A stretch of DNA of 64,000 bases from Auanema rhodensis (taxonomy: Eukaryota > Nematoda > Chromadorea > Rhabditida > Rhabditidae): positions 5,890,001-5,954,000 of the forward strand of contig OZ059894.1 of assembly GCA_964057225.1 (NCBI GenBank), read 5' to 3'. Below, piece after piece: positions 59,901 through 64,000 of this stretch (position 1 is the first letter of the stretch; every line of letters starts with the position of its first letter). The translations under genes and the position numbers were made by a program. Below the pieces are notes generated by a model. That model did no database searches and was not told the DNA's origin. It worked only from the letters and a program-made list of their open reading frames with translations.

Positions 59901-62024
59901 AGCTTTATTTCAAAATATACGAAACTATTTCTAAAAAATTAAAAATTAGTTTTTTATTCAGGTATCAACATACTGCAACATCAAGAACAGAATATACACT
60001 TCATAGAGTTTTTAAATGCTTTAATATGCGATACTATGAAAGCTATGTAACTGGAATGTATTTGGTATAAATTTATGAGTAAACTTTTTGTTTGAGTATA
60101 CACTTGATTTCAGGCTACAAAGATTATGTATGTGGGAAATATATTAACTAATCTTGTACTGGTTAATAAATTTCTTGAAACTGATGAGTATAGTGTTTAT
60201 GGTCTCGGAGTATTACGAGACTTATTGTTTGGCCGTACATGGATGGAAAGTGGCAATTTTCCTAGAGTAACATTGGTAAGACTTAAAGAAAATTCTTAAT
60301 TCTAATGATATGATTGTTACAGTGTGATTTTGAAGTTCGAGTGTTAGGAAATAACCAAAGACATTCTGTGCAATGTGTTCTAGTTATTAATATTTTTAAT
60401 GAAAAAATCTTTATTCTTATATGGTTATGGTTTACGCTATTATTCGTTGCATCTACATTGGATATGTTGTATTGGTTCAGTATCAGTATGTTTCACAGGT
60501 AACACATCCCAGCTTGATTTCATTTTCTAATCTTTTTTTTTATTTTTAGAGATCGATTACGATTTGTCTTACGACATCTTGAATTAACGACAGATCCTGA
60601 TAAACCTGAATTATTCCGAAAAGAGAAAAGAAAACAAGTAGAACATTTTCTTAGAACATATTTAAAGGTTTAATACTTATTGGTCAAATATTTAAACATC
60701 TTTATCTTAGGTGGATGGTGTACTAGTATTACGTATGATTGCTATGCATGCTGGTGTCATGTTTTGCACCGAAATTACTGATGCGCTATGGAAAAGATAT
60801 CTATCTCAACATCCAGAAAACTTAATTGATGAAGATTCGTCTTTAATCACATTTGCTAGGTAAAAAACATATTTTATATAAGCATTACTATATATTTGAA
60901 TCAACATTGATCAATGTTTGTGTTTTAGAGCCCAATCTATTCGCCGTAAACGACATGATAGCAGCAATTCAGATGGCCATCAACGGTTAGGAAGAATTCT
61001 TTCTCACAGGTGAAGAGAGGAACGAACAAAACTCGTCTCATAGCACGTTGACACGTCTGCGCATGTCCAAATCACACTTGAGTTTGCATAATTCACAGTG
61101 TTGCAATCACTATGTGCCTAATCCTAAAATTTACCCTCATAAATGCTTGAAAATGACTTACGTTTTTTGTTTTTTTTTTTACTCCAAAAATTGTTTTTGT
61201 TTTGTGTAATTCAGAGTCCGTTGTGGCTGACTGTTTCTGTCCTCTCCACATGTCCCCTTTCTCCTACTTTTATGTTTTTGATACTGTCAAGTCAAATGCC
61301 GATTGAAGTTAAAGTATTTGAAAATCTTAATGTCGTGCAGCGTGGTGACAAGCTTTGTTGGTTCGTCTTGTATGATTGAGGAAGATACAAAATATGCAAA
61401 AGTAATGAAAACAAAAAATTTTTCTTTTTTTCGCTGTCACTTTCTGTTGCTCTTTCCAATCTTCTTTTCTATCAGTATCAAGAACACGTATAACACAACG
61501 TGCATATCGTTCCCTATTTTCTTTAGTTTGCTAGTTAACTATATCTATATAGTTTTTTTACTTTGCATGCACATGCTTACTGTTTTTTTCATTTTAAGGA
61601 GTACGGGTGGAAGCTTCCGACTTAATCGAACACAATCTACCAATCGTTCATTACACACTGATCACAAGGGAAATCCACAACAAACACCTGTCGGCAGTAC
61701 AACAGCTATATCAAGGTTTGCTTAACAAATTTTCCTCCTACCTCTATTTTCAGCAACTTATTGCTCTTTCCTAACTCTTCTATCCTCTAAGCTTATTTAA
61801 AACGTTAAAATCAATTAATGTTTTCATTTGTTAACAACCAAACATATGCGTTTAAAGTTCTTTTTTCAATAAGTTATTTAAGATTTGGTAAAGTTCGAGC
61901 TGGGATTGTTACTACAACACCAACAAAGGTTGTTATCAACAGTCCACCCACAGAATCGTCAGAAACAGCAAATAATGGAGATCCTTTGAAAGAAAAAAGG
62001 GAAAATGTTCCATTAGCTGTATAA
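46960..62024 (+). CDS. Innexin gap-junction protein
   Basis: Fourteen exons, 553 codons: 46960-47020, 58403-58481, 59210-59321, 59406-59519, 59584-59719, 59773-59884, 59962-60064, 60114-60275, 60323-60498, 60550-60667, 60711-60859, 60929-61009, 61599-61715 and 61883-62024. Innexins form invertebrate gap junctions and hemichannels. Seen: TM1 after [16 protein letters not shown], the first loop [14 protein letters not shown] to [13 protein letters not shown] (Cys92, Cys110), the hallmark YYQWVPFF (138-145), the second loop FPRVTLCDFEVRV to HSVQCVLV (Cys294, Cys311), TM4 ([14 protein letters not shown]), and a long Ser/Thr-rich tail. The first intron is 11.4 kb. Met40 (58459, [20 protein letters not shown]) is the usual innexin N-terminus and may be an alternative start. 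Reading through the donor at 61010 gives a tail ending SHR-stop. It is closest by eye to the neuronal INX-18/19-like group, not certain. Confidence 0.93.
53803..53935. repeat. Two adjacent AT-cored palindromes
   Basis: The first palindrome has arms AACGTTTTATACTA and TAGTATAAAACGTT around (TA)n, at 53803-53846. The second has arms TATATAAGTTTTATACTA and the complement around a longer (AT)n core, at 53853-53935. The shared TTTTATACTATA core suggests one arose from the other. Confidence 0.9.
57260..57316 (+). ncRNA. Candidate structured RNA hairpin in innexin intron
   Basis: AGTAAG (57260-57265) pairs with CTTACT (57311-57316). After a small internal loop, TGACCGAA (57271-57278) pairs with TTCGGTCA (57299-57306), and TGAC (57279-57282) pairs with GTCA (57294-57297), with one bulged C, around an 11-nt loop. 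The patch is GC-richer than its surroundings. Size and shape could suit a microRNA precursor, but expression is unknown. Confidence 0.3.
58221..58236. repeat. TG microsatellite
   Basis: A pure (TG)8 run about 165 nt upstream of the second innexin exon. Confidence 0.9.
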
Positions 62025-63227
62025 TGTTTTCAAACATTACAAGCTGTTAGCTGCAATTATTTTTCATTTTTCTATTCAAAAGAATTTTAAATTTTTTGTA
62101 CTCGAACTGTACTTTTACGGGTATAATAATATAATTTTATGTATTTCTTACATGATTCTGTCTTCTTTTTCATATATGTTATTCTTGAAGTTTCTTAAAT
62201 ATTTTATTCTACAAAATATTTAAGAAACTTATATATTTTTGTCAATATATGTCTTTATATTATATTTTTATTTGAATCTCTTACTCCCAAACTTAATTTG
62301 TGTCAATTATGTACGCCTCATTTGATGTTTTATGTTTTTTTTTGTACTTCAAAACGATACTTCTTTCAACTATTTTTGTTTCAAGTAATAGTTCAAATAT
62401 TTTTTTTACATGTTGTCCTCTACTTTCTTTGTGATGCCATATGTCTTCTCTTTTTTCATTTTATATGTCTTTATTCATATTTTTATTCTTAAGTACCATT
62501 TTCTCTTCAATTTTCATAATTTTTTAAATATATGAAACTTTGTCAATACGAAAATCAAAACTGAATATGCGCGAAAAATGTTTTACTTATTAGATTAATT
62601 CCGGAAATCTCTTATTTCTTTCTATTATTTCAAATATGACATATCCGGAAACGTCCAACGTTTTGACTTTTCACTATTCTTTCATATGTTTATATAAATT
62701 TCTTTTATTTTTTAGACTGACGAATGAAATAGTATCAGTTTAGGCGTAACATTATGAAAGATATATATTGTGCTCAATTTATTTTTTCTTGAAAAAAAAA
62801 TGTTTTATTAGATTGTTGTTTGATGGATCTTAAATAAAAACTACGTTTTTCAATTTTTAAAATTTTTTTTTGTATACTTTCTAAAGTATTATATCTGTGA
62901 ATTATTTGCATACGGAATTGACATAAGTGTGTAACGTACAAGTGATATATCTGACGTATTCATAATCATTTCCATGCATGTATTTGACAAAATCGGTTGC
63001 TTTCATTTTTTAAAAAAGATACTTTCCATTGAAAAAGCTGATGAAGTATTTTTTTTGTAATAAATTTCAGAATACAATATAAGAATATAATAATTAATAT
63101 GATTAACAATAATAATATATTTTAATATGAATATGTATATACATATATATGTATATGTTCTTTATATACAAGTAAACGTTAATGATAACATCTTTATAGA
63201 CAGAAAACAAAGAAAAGAACATGATTG
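62025..63227. other. Convergent 3' region of innexin and Ly-6-like gene
   Basis: This is the innexin 3' UTR and the flank of the minus-strand gene. It contains a perfect 18-bp inverted repeat (62188-62230) and an AATAAA near 62834. The rest is T-rich without genes. Confidence 0.55.
62188..62230 (+). repeat. Perfect 18-bp inverted repeat with 7-nt loop
   Basis: AAGTTTCTTAAATATTTT (62188-62205) and its exact complement (62213-62230) flank ATTCTAC. It lies about 165 nt after the innexin stop and would fold as a stem in the 3' UTR. Confidence 0.9.
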
Positions 63228-64000
63228 TTAGAAGTGTAATAAAATAATTGAAAGAATCACAAATGTCTGACTGAAAGTTGCCAGATATGAACCTGTATTC
63301 CGATATCTCCATCCGTTACCGCCATACGAAGAGTACTGTAATCGTTTAGCTATATATGAGTTTGCATAATCATATGATCCAAATGGGCTGGAGAAGCATT
63401 TTTGTGTATTACACTTATCTGTAGCACAGAAACACCAATGTTCAGTAATTTCCATCTGAAAAGAAGTATTGATAGTAAACCTTTAAGAGTTACATACATT
63501 ATTAGCTTATTATATCAAAATTCTAATGAATAGCTTTCATTTTTGATTTACCTTATCAAAATCATGAGGAAGATAATCGCCAATTTCAGAAATTTTGGAA
63601 TTTGTACCCAATCCTAAGTGCATATGCTGTTCATCAGTTAAGAAATGTGAAGAACATCCTCTCCCAACTCCTGAAACATTTATGAATTATATTTTTTATT
63701 TTTTTAAATTAAAAAAATATTTATTCTGTTCTCTTTTTTCTTTCTTATACTTTTTTTTTCTAATACTAATATGTATTCATTTTACCTAAATTTTTCGTAT
63801 ATCCAGTCTCTTTATGTGTTCCATTAATATACAAAATAAAACAGCTTGAATGGCAAGATTGAAAAGAGTCTGGTTTATAATCTCTGAAACAATTTTTCAA
63901 TTTTTTGTCCACAAAGGAAACACCAACTTGTGAACACATTCAGCATCACTAGCCGTTACTTCATAATTTCGTTTTAAGAATAGATGGCGCCATTGCTGAA
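63228..64000 (-). CDS. Ly-6/ODR-2-like GPI-anchored protein, 3' part
   Basis: Four exons are visible and the 5' end lies beyond the window: 64000-63928, 63883-63786, 63670-63552 and 63455-63228, in phase. The readable protein has QWRHLFLKRNYEVTASDAEC, then spaced cysteines (CVHKDY, FQSCHSSCFILYI, GRGCSSHF), and closes with WCFCATDKCN. The last resembles the CxCxxDxCN end of three-finger Ly-6/uPAR domains. The tail finishes in a hydrophobic segment (TFVILSIILLHF) with no cytoplasmic part, as in GPI-anchored proteins. It resembles the nematode ODR-2/HOT group, neuronal surface proteins of unclear biochemical role, but I assign this from motifs only. The DKM junction (63552/63455) shows the apparent ATG is internal. 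Confidence 0.75.

Noticed and set aside
59406-61009. Initial thought of a bestrophin channel
   Set aside because: The YYQWVP motif, the four loop cysteines and the DFVDRL N-terminus are innexin signatures.

Overview
This is AT-rich eukaryotic DNA whose gene style points to a nematode. Exons are short, introns are mostly 45-60 nt with a strict TTTCAG-type acceptor, and acceptors sit directly before start codons in the manner of spliced-leader sites. The families fit too: an srx-type chemoreceptor, an innexin, an ODR-2/Ly-6-type GPI protein, an NNMT/PNMT-family methyltransferase, a MADF factor and a PALS1-type MAGUK. I rebuilt the gene models by hand from splice sites and reading phase, because no gene is visible as one long ORF. 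No species is claimed.

Layout. 1-646 (+): 3' end of a PLP aminotransferase (ACC-synthase-like). 1382-3697 (-): small-molecule N-methyltransferase. 5353-6706 (-): MADF/BESS DNA-binding protein, possibly preceded by a small membrane ORF (6903-7178). 11212-12692 (-): secreted Cys/Gln-rich repeat protein. 14216-15619 (+): complete srx-like GPCR. 16487-20320 (-): PALS1/Stardust-type MAGUK, probably continuing across a 4.6 kb intron to an extra PDZ block at 24930-25973. 26781-33990 (+): three tandem Vms1/ANKZF1-like genes. 34252-34714 (+): weak hypothetical gene. 36384-36835 (-): previously hidden four-exon gene of 102 codons. 37114-37195 (+): tRNA-Ser(GCU). 37497-39819 (-): MFS transporter. 46960-62024 (+): innexin with an 11.4 kb first intron. 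63228-64000 (-): 3' end of a Ly-6/ODR-2-like gene.

The most unusual feature is the Vms1-like triplet. The 5' two thirds of the three genes (the release-factor-like VLRF1 region) have diverged strongly. Their last three exons, the introns between them and the 3' flank, with a 12-bp ACGTCA-containing minisatellite, are practically identical over about 0.8-0.9 kb. This implies very recent partial duplication or gene conversion. All three lack the family's N-terminal zinc finger, and the middle copy has lost the catalytic-site glutamine. All three carry a C/EBP-like TTGTGCAAT site within 400 bp upstream of the start codon.

Long introns and 5' regions show strand asymmetry: the sense strand is pyrimidine-rich in the innexin intron, in the putative MAGUK intron and upstream of the MADF gene. 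Several neat hairpins lie in non-coding DNA, notably at 57260-57316 and 62188-62230. The genes do not form one pathway. Several would act in neurons or epithelia (innexin, MAGUK, Ly-6, GPCR), the Vms1-like genes in ribosome quality control or a derived role.
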